A stretch of DNA of 64,000 nucleotides from contig JAQBQB010000002.1 of assembly GCA_028287235.1 (NCBI GenBank), positions 124,001 through 188,000 on the forward strand, written 5' to 3'. Below, piece after piece: positions 52,120 to 60,102 of the stretch (position 1 is its first letter; the number at the start of each line of letters is the position of its first letter). The notes beneath the pieces were generated by a model. That model did no database searches and was not told where the DNA came from. It worked only from the letters and a program-made list of their open reading frames with translations. Source of the DNA: Gemmatimonadota bacterium. Its GTDB lineage: Bacteria > Gemmatimonadota > Gemmatimonadetes > Gemmatimonadales > Gemmatimonadaceae. A program made the translations under genes and the position numbers.

Positions 52120-54006
52120 ATGCACCGTTCATGTAAGCTGATAGGCCTGATCGCCACCGTCGTCGTGCCGGCGCTCTTGTCGGCGCAGAGTTATCCGAGC
52201 GCCGCCGATCCGCGGAGCAACCTCAAGCCGGGCCGGCTCGACGCCGGAATCGCGGCGAGCAACATGCGCCTCGTGTCGTTCTCGCCCAAGCCGGCCGTGT
52301 TCGACACCGTGCGCGGCCTGACGTTCATCAATTCCGACGTGGCGTTCGGCAACGGCCACTATGCGTACCAAGGCAACTTCGCCGGTTTCACGATATGGGA
52401 CGTGAGCAACCCGGCAAAACCGGTGATGGCGTCCGTCGTGCAATGCATCACATCGCAGGGCGACCCGACGATCATCGGCAACCTGCTGTTCGTCTCCGCC
52501 GAGGGCGCGGGCAACCGCAACGACTGCGGCAAGGGCGGCGTGCAGGATCCAAAGGACCACATGGCGGGCATCCGCATTTTCGACGTCTCCAACCCGCGCG
52601 CGCCCAAGCTGATCAAGAACGTGCAGACCTGCAAAGGCTCACACACCCACACCGTCATCCCGAGCCCGACGAATCCCAAGATCGTCTACCTCTACGTGTC
52701 GGGGCAGCAGGCGGCTCGACCCGAAACGGAGCTCGCCGGGTGCAAGAACGGCGATGACCCGGCGGACTCGACCAACTCGCTCTATCAGCTCGACATCGTC
52801 AAGGTGCCGCTCGATCACCCCGAGCAGGCGGCGGTGATGCCGGGCGCGCGAATCTTCACCGGGCTCGATGGATCGCCGGAGTGCAAAACGTTCTGCGCGC
52901 CGGTGGACACCCGCCGTCCGCCACGCGGTGGACGTGGCGGCGCCCCGGGCGACTCGGCGAACCCCGCCGCCGTCAGGTTGAACACGGGCCCGCGCAACTG
53001 TCACGACGTGACGGCGTACCCGGCGATGCACCTGCTCGCCGCCGCGTGCTCGAGCCATTCCATCATGGTCGATATCTCGAACCCCGAGAAACCGGTGCGG
53101 CTGTCCGCCCTCACCGACACCAACAATTTCCAGGGCCGCCACACCGCCGGGTTCAGCAACGACGGCAAAAAGATCATCATGACCGATGAGTGGGGCGGCG
53201 GCACGGGCCCGATGTGCCAGGCCAACAGCATCATGGAGCTCGGCGGCAACACGATCATTTCGCTGAGCCAGAACGGCAAGAAGCAAACGCAGCGCTCGTA
53301 CTTCAAGCTCCCCGCGGCGCAATCCGCGGAAGAGAACTGCGTCTCGCACAACGGGGGCCTGATCCCCGTGCCGGGGCGCGACCTCTACGTGCAGGGCTGG
53401 TACCAGGGTGGCGTGGACATCATGGACTTCACGGACGCGAACCATCCATCCGAGATCGGATACTTCGACCGCGGTTCGATCGATCCCCCGCCCCCGGCCG
53501 ATACGGCTCGAGGCGTCGAGCTTCCCGGCGCGGTCGCGCCCGGACGTGGTGCGGCGGCGGCGAGAAGCCGCGGAACGATCGGCGGTTCGTGGGGCGCGTA
53601 TTACTGGAACGGCATGATCTACTCGTCGGAGCTCGACCGCGGGTTCGACATCTACGAGTTGACGCCGAGCACGCGCCTCTCGGCGAACGAGATCGCCGCG
53701 GCAAAGCTGGTGAGAATGAAGGAGTACAACCCGCAGAGCCAGCCGAAGCTCGTGTGGCCGGCCGCGTTCCCCGTGGTGCGCTCGTATCTCGATCAGCTCG
53801 TGCGCAACGACGGCCTTTCGAGCGACAAGACCTCGGCGATCGCCAAATCGCTCGATGCGGCGGAGAAGCAGAGCGGCGCGGCGCGTGCCGCCTCGCTGAC
53901 CAAGCTCGCGGGCGAAGTGGACGCCGATGCGAAGGGCGCGAAGGATTCGGCGCGCGTGAAGACGATGGCGTCGGAAATCCGTCGTCTTGCGGCGGCGTCG
54001 AAGTAA
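52120..54006 (+). CDS. Exported LVIVD-repeat (beta-propeller-like) protein
   Basis: This encodes 628 residues with cleavage LSA|QSYP. It has repeats of the LVIVD type: 'YQGNFAGFTIWDVSNPAKPVMAS', 'MAGIRIFDVSNPRAPKLIKNV', 'SHSIMVDISNPEKPVRLSAL' and 'YQGGVDIMDFTDANHPSEIGYFDR', predicted to form propeller blades. His and Cys pairs (HTHTVIPSP, DVTAYPAMHLLAAACSSHSIM) are scattered between blades. The last 70 residues are an Ala/Lys/Asp-rich helical tail that may be a coiled coil. A Gly/Arg-rich insertion near 265-280 looks low-complexity. It is followed by a strong terminator at 54032-54061. Partner to the DUF305 protein; no catalytic motif is visible. Confidence 0.85.
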   Translation: MHRSCKLIGLIATVVVPALLSAQSYPSAADPRSNLKPGRLDAGIAASNMRLVSFSPKPAVFDTVRGLTFINSDVAFGNGHYAYQGNFAGFTIWDVSNPAKPVMASVVQCITSQGDPTIIGNLLFVSAEGAGNRNDCGKGGVQDPKDHMAGIRIFDVSNPRAPKLIKNVQTCKGSHTHTVIPSPTNPKIVYLYVSGQQAARPETELAGCKNGDDPADSTNSLYQLDIVKVPLDHPEQAAVMPGARIFTGLDGSPECKTFCAPVDTRRPPRGGRGGAPGDSANPAAVRLNTGPRNCHDVTAYPAMHLLAAACSSHSIMVDISNPEKPVRLSALTDTNNFQGRHTAGFSNDGKKIIMTDEWGGGTGPMCQANSIMELGGNTIISLSQNGKKQTQRSYFKLPAAQSAEENCVSHNGGLIPVPGRDLYVQGWYQGGVDIMDFTDANHPSEIGYFDRGSIDPPPPADTARGVELPGAVAPGRGAAAARSRGTIGGSWGAYYWNGMIYSSELDRGFDIYELTPSTRLSANEIAAAKLVRMKEYNPQSQPKLVWPAAFPVVRSYLDQLVRNDGLSSDKTSAIAKSLDAAEKQSGAARAASLTKLAGEVDADAKGAKDSARVKTMASEIRRLAAASK

Positions 54007-54031
54007 GTACGCGCCGCAGGTAGCTGGAAGA

Positions 54032-54061
54032 CGAAAGGCGCCCGGAATCGGGCGCCTTTCG
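54032..54061 (+). terminator. Rho-independent terminator of the DUF305-LVIVD transcript
   Basis: A perfect 13-bp GC-rich stem (CGAAAGGCGCCCG with its complement) has a 4-nt loop GAAT and is followed by TTCGTTT. It lies 25 nt after the LVIVD stop. As a near palindrome it may also work for the opposite strand, where the gene ending at 54087 comes in. Confidence 0.85.
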
Positions 54062-54086
54062 TTCGTTTACCCCTCGGGCTGTTCGG

Positions 54087-54839
54087 CTAGCGCGTCCAGA
54101 GCACCAGCGCCCCGCAGGTTGCGGCGTCGCGAAGCTCGGTGGGCACCGTTGCAGGCCGCGCATAGAGCTCGATCCCTGCGAGCTGTTCCGCGAAGATCTT
54201 GTCGAGGTCGGGCGGGTTGGCGCCTGCGAACGGGTAGATCCGAACTCCGTCGCGGACCACCGCGGCGTAGCAGGGCGACGACGCCCTCGCCGGTGACCGC
54301 ATGGCGAGTTGGGACTCTCCGTGCGATCCCGACGCGAAGAACGCGCCCGCATCCGTTTCGAGGAGATTGGCAAGCGGACGTCCGGAGGCAGCGTCGAGCT
54401 GCGCGCGGGTGAAGAACCTGCCCTGCCCCTTGGTTCGCCGAGCATCGAACCCGGCGAACGTCAGATCTGTCCGTTGTCCCTTCGCCTTCGCCGTGTCCGC
54501 GGCCACGACGGGGAGGAGCTCGAGCTGGATCGGCTGCGGGATGTTCGGCCCGCTCTTGAAGTTGTCGAAATACGCCTGGTAGCCTCGCGCGACCACCTCG
54601 ATGATGTGCCCACCATCCTCGAGGTCGGGGATCCGCACGATGCCGGCGGCATCGGTGTTCCCGGCCTCGATGGTGTGATCGATCGTGACGGCCGCGCCGC
54701 GGATGGACGCGGTGTCACCCGCCCGGTGCAGGCGGAGCACCACGTCACGGGTGTCCTGTGCTCCGGCCACACGGGCGGACAGGGCCGACAGCGCCAGGGC
54801 GCCGACAGCCGCCAGGCAACGAGCTCGCACGATTCGCAT
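54087..54839 (-). CDS. Exported carboxypeptidase-regulatory-like protein with a TonB-plug-like C-terminus but no barrel
   Basis: This encodes 250 residues from ATG 54839, with cleavage AGA|QDTR; the longer in-frame start at 54896 adds no signal. Residues about 25-100 form a CarboxypepD_reg-like beta-sandwich ('VVLRLHRAGDTASIRGAAVTIDH', 'TDAAGIVRIPDLEDGGHIIEVVARGYQAY'). Residues about 145-250 resemble the TonB receptor plug: 'FTRAQLDAASGRPLANLLETDAG', 'CYAAVVRDGVRIYP', 'LAGIELYARPATVPTEL' and 'CGALVLWTR'. No barrel follows, so this is a soluble relative seen as stand-alone genes in Gemmatimonadota-like genomes, or a truncated receptor. Two Cys might form a disulfide. Confidence 0.75.
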   Translation of the reverse strand: MRIVRARCLAAVGALALSALSARVAGAQDTRDVVLRLHRAGDTASIRGAAVTIDHTIEAGNTDAAGIVRIPDLEDGGHIIEVVARGYQAYFDNFKSGPNIPQPIQLELLPVVAADTAKAKGQRTDLTFAGFDARRTKGQGRFFTRAQLDAASGRPLANLLETDAGAFFASGSHGESQLAMRSPARASSPCYAAVVRDGVRIYPFAGANPPDLDKIFAEQLAGIELYARPATVPTELRDAATCGALVLWTR

Positions 54840-55110
54840 GAAGATCAGGTTCCAGTTGCGTGTCGGGATTGGAGCCCCAACGGTAACGCGGGGCACGGGT
54901 CTTGGCGGGAATCAAATATGATCGCCTTTGGCCTCTCGTGTCGGTAGAGGCCTGCCGGTTCTCGCCGGAAGGAAATCAGCAGAACCGAGGTCTCTCGAAG
55001 CACAACAGACCGAGTCGCGTGCGGGCGGCGTATGCATCGCCCGCTGGACTGATTCGCTCGAACCGGCGCCAAGACGGCAAGAGCGAAGCAAATCGTCCGC
55101 AACGGCAGGA

Positions 55111-55746
55111 CTATCTAACCGCGATGAACTGCGCGGGAAGGTTGGGCATGTGGTCGCTCGTCGCCGTTCCACGACCATCGTTGAGGCTCGCGTAGGCGAT
55201 CACCAGAAAATTGAGTCGACCGTCGAACCGGGCGAGCGCCGATCGCGGGAACACGGCCGTCATCTCGTCATTCGACAGCACGACCTCGGTATGCTCGAAC
55301 GGCTCGTAGCGACACGGAATTCCCGGTGGTGTGCACTCTGCATCCGTCATCGCGCGGGCGATCGTCGCTTCGCGACGCGCCCCGGCGTGGAAGCTCACGA
55401 GATAGTCAGCGCCGAGGCCGGGATTTCGCCCGCCGGTTTCCGGATCGAGATCGGTGTCGAGGAGGATCGCAGCGCCGGTCGTTGCCGGGTCGAGCGAATG
55501 CGGTGCAAATCGGACGGTCAGACGAAGTGCGTCGTCGGTGACTTGCACAGACGCATAGACGAGGTCCGCGGGACGCGCAACGCGCGCATCAGCGACGGAC
55601 GCCGTGTCGCCGATCGGGTCGGTCGCCTCCCCGTGAAATCGGACAGCGGGGCCTCCGTTCAGCGGCGGGAACGAACAGCCGGCGATTGCGAGGACGACGG
55701 TGAGAGCGAGCACGCTCCTCCGTCGAATCGAACAGAAATGTCGCAA
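55111..55746 (-). CDS. Putative lipoprotein, function unknown
   Basis: This encodes 211 residues, with lipobox IAGC at Cys24 after a short signal (MRHFCSIRRRSVLALTVVLA). The mature part is a beta-rich domain: 'ADLVYASVQVTDDALRLTVRFAPHSLDPATTGAAILLDTDLDPETGG', a strand-loop pattern seen in DOMON- and calcium-binding-like exported domains, then 'YEPFEHTEVVLSNDEMTAVFPRSAL'. I see no catalytic motif. The acidic 'DTDLDPETGG' loop could bind Ca2+, but that is a guess. It diverges from the third padR gene, with 159 bp between. Confidence 0.7.
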   Translation of the reverse strand: MRHFCSIRRRSVLALTVVLAIAGCSFPPLNGGPAVRFHGEATDPIGDTASVADARVARPADLVYASVQVTDDALRLTVRFAPHSLDPATTGAAILLDTDLDPETGGRNPGLGADYLVSFHAGARREATIARAMTDAECTPPGIPCRYEPFEHTEVVLSNDEMTAVFPRSALARFDGRLNFLVIAYASLNDGRGTATSDHMPNLPAQFIAVR

Positions 55747-55866
55747 AGTCCTCCACGGGTTTGCATCACTTGCATCACTATTAGCTAACGAATCGGAGTC
55801 TCTATATCAACGCCTTATGACAGGCAGGGTGCGAGACCATTCCATTCGTGACCTCTTGCGTTTTCT

Positions 55867-55900
55867 TCCTCCTCGTATCTACCCTTAGATACGAGGAGGA
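55867..55900. promoter_or_regulatory. 14-bp perfect inverted repeat covering the ribosome-binding site of the third padR
   Basis: TCCTCCTCGTATCT at 55867-55880 is exactly inverted at 55887-55900 with a 6-nt spacer. The right arm contains the GAGGAGG Shine-Dalgarno of the gene starting at 55906. Protein binding or RNA hairpin formation would both shut off translation, so it could be an autoregulatory operator, a translational switch or both. Confidence 0.65.
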
Positions 55901-55905
55901 CGTCA

Positions 55906-56241
55906 ATGCCGATGCTTCGTGGGACGCTGGACCCGCTCGTGCTCAAAGCCGTGTCGTGGTCGCCGATGCACGCCTTCGAGATCACGAACTGGATCGAAGA
56001 GCGGTCCGACGGACACGTACAGATCGACGATGGGGCGTTGCTCCAGGCGCTTCACCGTTTGGACGACCGGCGGTACATCGCCGGCGAGTGGGGTGTGACC
56101 GAGAACGGGCGGCGCGCCAAATACTATCGCATCACCGCCGCCGGGCGCGACTACCTCCGCACCGAGGCCGCGCGGCTCGTCGATCACCTCGGCGCGGTCG
56201 TCTCGATCCTCTCCGCCAAGACCTCCAAATCCCGAGGGTGA
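55906..56241 (+). CDS. PadR-family transcriptional regulator (third of three)
   Basis: This encodes 111 residues with GAGGAGG 5 nt upstream. It is a PadR winged helix: 'LRGTLDPLVLKAVSWSPMHAFEITNWIEER', 'DDGALLQALHRLDDRRYIAGEWG' and 'GRRAKYYRITAAGRDYLRTEA'. It is divergent from the other two copies, with 'MHAFEI' where others have 'HGYxI'. The permease start lies 5 nt after its stop. A palindrome spanning its ribosome-binding site suggests strong autoregulation. Confidence 0.92.
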   Translation: MPMLRGTLDPLVLKAVSWSPMHAFEITNWIEERSDGHVQIDDGALLQALHRLDDRRYIAGEWGVTENGRRAKYYRITAAGRDYLRTEAARLVDHLGAVVSILSAKTSKSRG

Positions 56242-56246
56242 GGAGC

Positions 56247-58958
56247 ATGCGCTTCGAGATTCGCCCTGGCGTGCGCCGGCTGCTGCGCTTTCCGATTCGG
56301 ACCCGAACCGCGATGAAGCGCGACGCCGACGAGGAGCTCGAGGCGCTCATCGCCTGCCGCGTCGAGCATCTCGTCGCGCGCGGGATGTCGCCCGACGATG
56401 CGCGCGCCGAGGCGATTCGCCGCCTGGGCGGGTCGCTGGATCAGGTTCGCCAACAACTCCATACCAACGCCGATCGGCGGGAGCGTCGTATGCGCGTCGT
56501 TGAATCTTTCGAGAGCGTGATGCAGGACGTTCGGTATGCCGCGCGCGGTCTCGCGCGTCGTCCAACCTTCACGGCCGTTTCGGTGCTCACGCTGGCGATC
56601 GGCGTCGGCGCCACCACGGCGATCTTCAGCGCCGTGAACGTGCTCCTCTTGCGGCCGCTGCCCTACGCGCGCCCGGACGAGCTGATGAAAGTGTCGTTGA
56701 TCCTTCCCGCCGAGGGCGGGCATCCGACTCTGACGCCCGGCTTCGCCTTTCCGACGTACACCGCGTTGCGGAATGCGCAACGCAGTTTCAATAGTTTCGC
56801 GGCCTATACGCCGACGCAGGCGACGTTGACCAGCGGCGACGCCGAGCACGTTGACGGTGAATACGTGAGCGCCTCGTATCTGCGCACGCTGAGGCTTGCG
56901 CCGGAGCGCGGACGAGACTTCGACCCCTCGCTCGACGCGCACGTCGGCGCGCCGCACGAGGTGATCGTTTCGTACGCCCTGTGGCAAAACCGGTTCAATG
57001 CCGATCGGTCGATCATCGGACACACCATCGACATCGATCGAGAGCCGTGGACGATCGTCGGCGTCGGTCCGCGCGGATTTCGTGGGCTGTCCGGTCAGGC
57101 GGATGTGTTCCTTCCGGTCACTACCGTGGCAGCTGAGCTGCTTCGACCGGGATCGTCCATGCTCTCGGTCGTTGCCCGCCGCGCATCAGGGGTCACCGCG
57201 TTGCGTGCCACGGAGGAAATGTCGACGCTTGGCGGTCGCCTGGCGAACGAATTTCCGAACCAGATGGGGAAACTCAAATGGGAAGTGCATGCCTCGGCAC
57301 TCGACGCGTTGCGGATCGACCCTCTGGTCAGGCGGTCGCTGCTGGTGTTGTTCGGTGCGGCCTGGTTGGTGCTCGCCATCGCCTGCGTCAACGTGGCGAG
57401 TCTCCTGCTCGGGCGCGCCAGTGCTCGGCGGCGCGAGATCGCCGTGCGCGTCGCCATCGGTGCGGGCCGTGGCCGGCTCCTACGGCTCTTTCTCGTGGAG
57501 AGTCTCATGCTCGCGCTGCTCGGCGGCATCGCGAGCGCCGGCGTGGCGTGGATCGGCGCTCATGTCCTTGCCTCCGTCGATCCGGCTGCGGTGTTCCGTG
57601 GCCCGCGAAGCGATGCCGCGACAATCGGCGCGGTCGCGTTCTCGTCCATCGCGCTCGACTGGCAGGCGCTCGCGTTTGCGCTGTGCACGTCGCTCGTTGT
57701 CGGTCTGCTCTTCGGCCTCGCGCCGGCGCTCGGGTCCACGCGCGCATCGCTGTCCGATGCCCTCACGAGCGATCGAACGGCGGCTGGCGCGGGCGTCGGG
57801 CGCCGCGCACTCGTCGTCACTCAGGTCGCGTTGGCCCTGGTGCTGCTCGTCGGATCTGGACTCATGGTGCGCAGCCTGGCAAAGCTGCTCTCGGTCGACG
57901 TCGGATTCGACGCGTCCAACCTGATCACCTTCCGCTTGAGCCCGCAGGATGGCTCGATCGCCCCCGAATCGGTGCCGGGCTTCTATGCAAAGATGCTGGA
58001 TCGCGTTCGTGCCGTCCCGGGCGTTGCCGACGCCGCGCTCGACAGTTGCGTGCCGTTGGGTCGGAGCTGCAGACGGACGTCGCTCCTGCGATCCGATCTT
58101 CCGGTGCCCGACGACATCTACGCGAAGGTGACCGGACTGGACGTCGTGACGCCGAATTGGTTCTCTCTCATGCAGGTGCGGCTGGTGCGTGGGCGTTCGT
58201 TCTTGCCGACCGATCGTGCCGGTGGCCCGCGAGTCGTTCTCCTCAACGAGAGCGCGGCGAAGACGTTCTTCGGCGCCGAGGATCCGATCGGCAAGCGCAT
58301 TTCGCTGGGTCGGCAGGTCAAGGATGCGGAGGTGATCGGGATCGTGGGTGACGTGCGCCAACTGCCGGATTCCGCACCGGGCCCCACGACCTACGTGCCG
58401 AGCGCGCAGTCACCGCCGGAGGAAATGATCGTGTTCGTGCGCACGATGAGGGACGCGGCAACACTCGGCGGCGAGATCCGCAAGGCCGTGCGTGACGTAG
58501 CGCCGCAGTTGCCGGTGGGCGACATGCAGACAATGGCGCAGCGCAAAGGCACCGCGACCGCTCGGAACCGCTTCCACGCCCTGTTGCTCACGGCGTTCGC
58601 GCTCGCCGCGCTGTTGCTCGCCGCCATCGGCATCTACGGCGTTCTTTCATTCGCGGTCACGGCGCGCGCTCGCGAGATCGGCATCCGCATTGCTCTTGGC
58701 GCGGAGCGCGCGAGCGTGCAGCGGCTCGTGATCGGCGAGGGACTCGCGCTCGTCGGCGTGGGCGTCGTCATCGGCCTCGCCGGCGCGTTCGCTGGAGCAC
58801 GCGTGCTGCGCACGTTCTTGTTCGATCTGACGCCGAGCGATCCGGTCACATATGCCACCATCATCGTCGTGCTTGGCGTGACGGCGGTGTTGGCCAGCTG
58901 GGCTCCGGGACGCAGAGCGTCGCGCGTGGATCCGGTGATCGCGCTGCGGGCGGAGTAG
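56247..58958 (+). CDS. ADOP-family ABC transporter permease, copy 3
   Basis: This encodes 903 residues from ATG 56247, with GAGGAG just upstream. The helical prefix ('DADEELEALIACRVEHLVARGMSPDDARAEAIRRLGG') is followed by TM1 'RRPTFTAVSVLTLAIGVGATTAIFSAVNVLLLRPLPY'. Two MacB-type periplasmic domains alternate with FtsX blocks 'RRREIAVRVAIGAGRGRLLRLFLVESLMLALLGG' and 'RAREIGIRIALGAERASVQRLVIGEGLALVGVG'. It ends 'RRASRVDPVIALRAE'. It is closer to copy 2 than to copy 1 in prefix and motif detail. No ATPase gene lies nearby. A REP-like inverted repeat follows 18 bp after the stop. Confidence 0.92.
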   Translation: MRFEIRPGVRRLLRFPIRTRTAMKRDADEELEALIACRVEHLVARGMSPDDARAEAIRRLGGSLDQVRQQLHTNADRRERRMRVVESFESVMQDVRYAARGLARRPTFTAVSVLTLAIGVGATTAIFSAVNVLLLRPLPYARPDELMKVSLILPAEGGHPTLTPGFAFPTYTALRNAQRSFNSFAAYTPTQATLTSGDAEHVDGEYVSASYLRTLRLAPERGRDFDPSLDAHVGAPHEVIVSYALWQNRFNADRSIIGHTIDIDREPWTIVGVGPRGFRGLSGQADVFLPVTTVAAELLRPGSSMLSVVARRASGVTALRATEEMSTLGGRLANEFPNQMGKLKWEVHASALDALRIDPLVRRSLLVLFGAAWLVLAIACVNVASLLLGRASARRREIAVRVAIGAGRGRLLRLFLVESLMLALLGGIASAGVAWIGAHVLASVDPAAVFRGPRSDAATIGAVAFSSIALDWQALAFALCTSLVVGLLFGLAPALGSTRASLSDALTSDRTAAGAGVGRRALVVTQVALALVLLVGSGLMVRSLAKLLSVDVGFDASNLITFRLSPQDGSIAPESVPGFYAKMLDRVRAVPGVADAALDSCVPLGRSCRRTSLLRSDLPVPDDIYAKVTGLDVVTPNWFSLMQVRLVRGRSFLPTDRAGGPRVVLLNESAAKTFFGAEDPIGKRISLGRQVKDAEVIGIVGDVRQLPDSAPGPTTYVPSAQSPPEEMIVFVRTMRDAATLGGEIRKAVRDVAPQLPVGDMQTMAQRKGTATARNRFHALLLTAFALAALLLAAIGIYGVLSFAVTARAREIGIRIALGAERASVQRLVIGEGLALVGVGVVIGLAGAFAGARVLRTFLFDLTPSDPVTYATIIVVLGVTAVLASWAPGRRASRVDPVIALRAE

Positions 58959-58976
58959 AAGCAGTTTCAAAACCGT

Positions 58977-59072
58977 GTCATCCTGAGGAGCGGAGCGACG
59001 AAGGACCCCTCGAACTGGCGGAGAAGCTTTTCTCCTCGGCGGACAGGGGTCCTTCGCTTCGCTCAGGATGAC
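58977..59072. repeat. REP/MITE-like imperfect inverted repeat with nested hairpin
   Basis: The left arm (58977-59010) and right arm (59045-59072) both read GTCATCCTGAG toward the centre and share the end GAAGGACCCCT; the left arm carries a 6-nt insertion. Between them GGAGAA-GCTT-TTCTCC forms a second short hairpin. Sequences of this kind (CATCCTGAG...GAAGGA) are repeated many times in some soil bacteria. It lies between the ADOP stop and the deacetylase gene and may act as a bidirectional terminator or mRNA stabiliser. Confidence 0.75.
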
Positions 59073-59138
59073 GATTTGCCGTGGAGGCCCTAACGGCGTA
59101 TGGTCTTCGGCGGATTCCCACCCCCAGCCGGAGCCTCG

Positions 59139-60101
59139 ATGCGCCACCAGTTACTCGCCGCCGCAATTGCCGCCTCTCTGCTTCCGTCTCAGCCGGTGCT
59201 CGCTCAGGTCCGGCCCGGGGTCAAACCCGGCTGGGAATGGAGCGACGACTCCGTGTTCACCGTCGTGAACGCCGTCCGCGCCGGCAAGAGCCTCAAGCCC
59301 AAGTCCTGGCCGGGCGGTGCGCGTGTGGCGGTGCTGTTCTCGTTCGACGTCGACAACGAAACCGTGGGCGTGCGGTTCGGTGACCCCACCATCGGCGCGC
59401 TCTCGGAACAGGAATACGGCGCACGCACCGGGCTGCCACGGCTCGTCGCGCTCTTCGACAAGTACAAAATCCCCGTGAGCTACTTCATCCCGGCCATGAG
59501 CGCGCGCATTCATCCCGAGGAAGTCGATCTCATTCGCAAGTCGGGGCGCAACGAGATCGCCGTGCACGGCTGGATCCACGAGATGAACTCGCAGCTTCCT
59601 TACGATACGGAGAAACAACTCCTCCAGCGCGCGGTGGACTTCTGGACGAAAACGCTCGGCCACAAACCCGCCGGCTACCGCGCGCCGAGCTGGAATTTCT
59701 CTCCAAACACCGTGCGCATTCTCCGCGAGATGGGATTTACGTATGAGAGCTCCATGATGTCCGACGACGATCCGTACGAGCTCATGGAGAATGGCAAGGG
59801 CACGGGAATCGTCGAGCTCCCCGTCGAGTGGATCATGGACGACGCGCCATTGTACGATCCCCGCGGCAGCAATTACGCGTCTCCACGCGACGTGGCGCAG
59901 GTGTGGATGGACGAATTCGACAAGGCGTGGGAAGAACACTCGATGTTCGTGCTCACCAATCATCCGCACATCTCGGGACATCGGTCGCGGGTGGTTGCGC
60001 TGGAGATGTTGATCCAACACATCAAGAGCAAAGGCGGCGCATGGTTCGCAACCCATCAGGCAGCGGCGGAGTACGTGAAGAGTCAGGCGGGGATGAAGTA
60101 G
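59139..60101 (+). CDS. Exported polysaccharide deacetylase (CE4 / NodB-like)
   Basis: This encodes 320 residues from ATG 59139 (CGGAG 6 nt upstream; the longer frame to 59100 lacks a signal). Cleavage is at VLA|QVRP. NodB motifs: 'VLFSFDVDNE' (Asp near 70-72, metal and base) and 'AVHGWIHEMN' (H143, H147), then 'YRAPSWNFSPNTVRILREMGFTYESSMMSDDDPYEL'. The last part, 'SMFVLTNHPHISGHRSRVVALEMLIQHIKSKGGAWFATHQ', resembles the PuuE-type allantoinase/peptidoglycan deacetylase group, in which H-rich segments complete the site. It could deacetylate a wall or surface polymer or act on a small amide. The next gene starts 1 nt after its stop. Confidence 0.88.
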   Translation: MRHQLLAAAIAASLLPSQPVLAQVRPGVKPGWEWSDDSVFTVVNAVRAGKSLKPKSWPGGARVAVLFSFDVDNETVGVRFGDPTIGALSEQEYGARTGLPRLVALFDKYKIPVSYFIPAMSARIHPEEVDLIRKSGRNEIAVHGWIHEMNSQLPYDTEKQLLQRAVDFWTKTLGHKPAGYRAPSWNFSPNTVRILREMGFTYESSMMSDDDPYELMENGKGTGIVELPVEWIMDDAPLYDPRGSNYASPRDVAQVWMDEFDKAWEEHSMFVLTNHPHISGHRSRVVALEMLIQHIKSKGGAWFATHQAAAEYVKSQAGMK

Positions 60102-60102
60102 G

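Noticed and set aside
54902-55788. Plus-strand frames between the plug-like gene and the third padR
   Set aside because: They run antisense to the lipoprotein gene and across a spacer without any motif or ribosome-binding site.
58647-59147. 166-residue minus-strand frame spanning the REP-like element, with SEAKDP and SAPQDD motifs
   Set aside because: These motifs are the translation of the palindromic repeat and are known as spurious ORF content.
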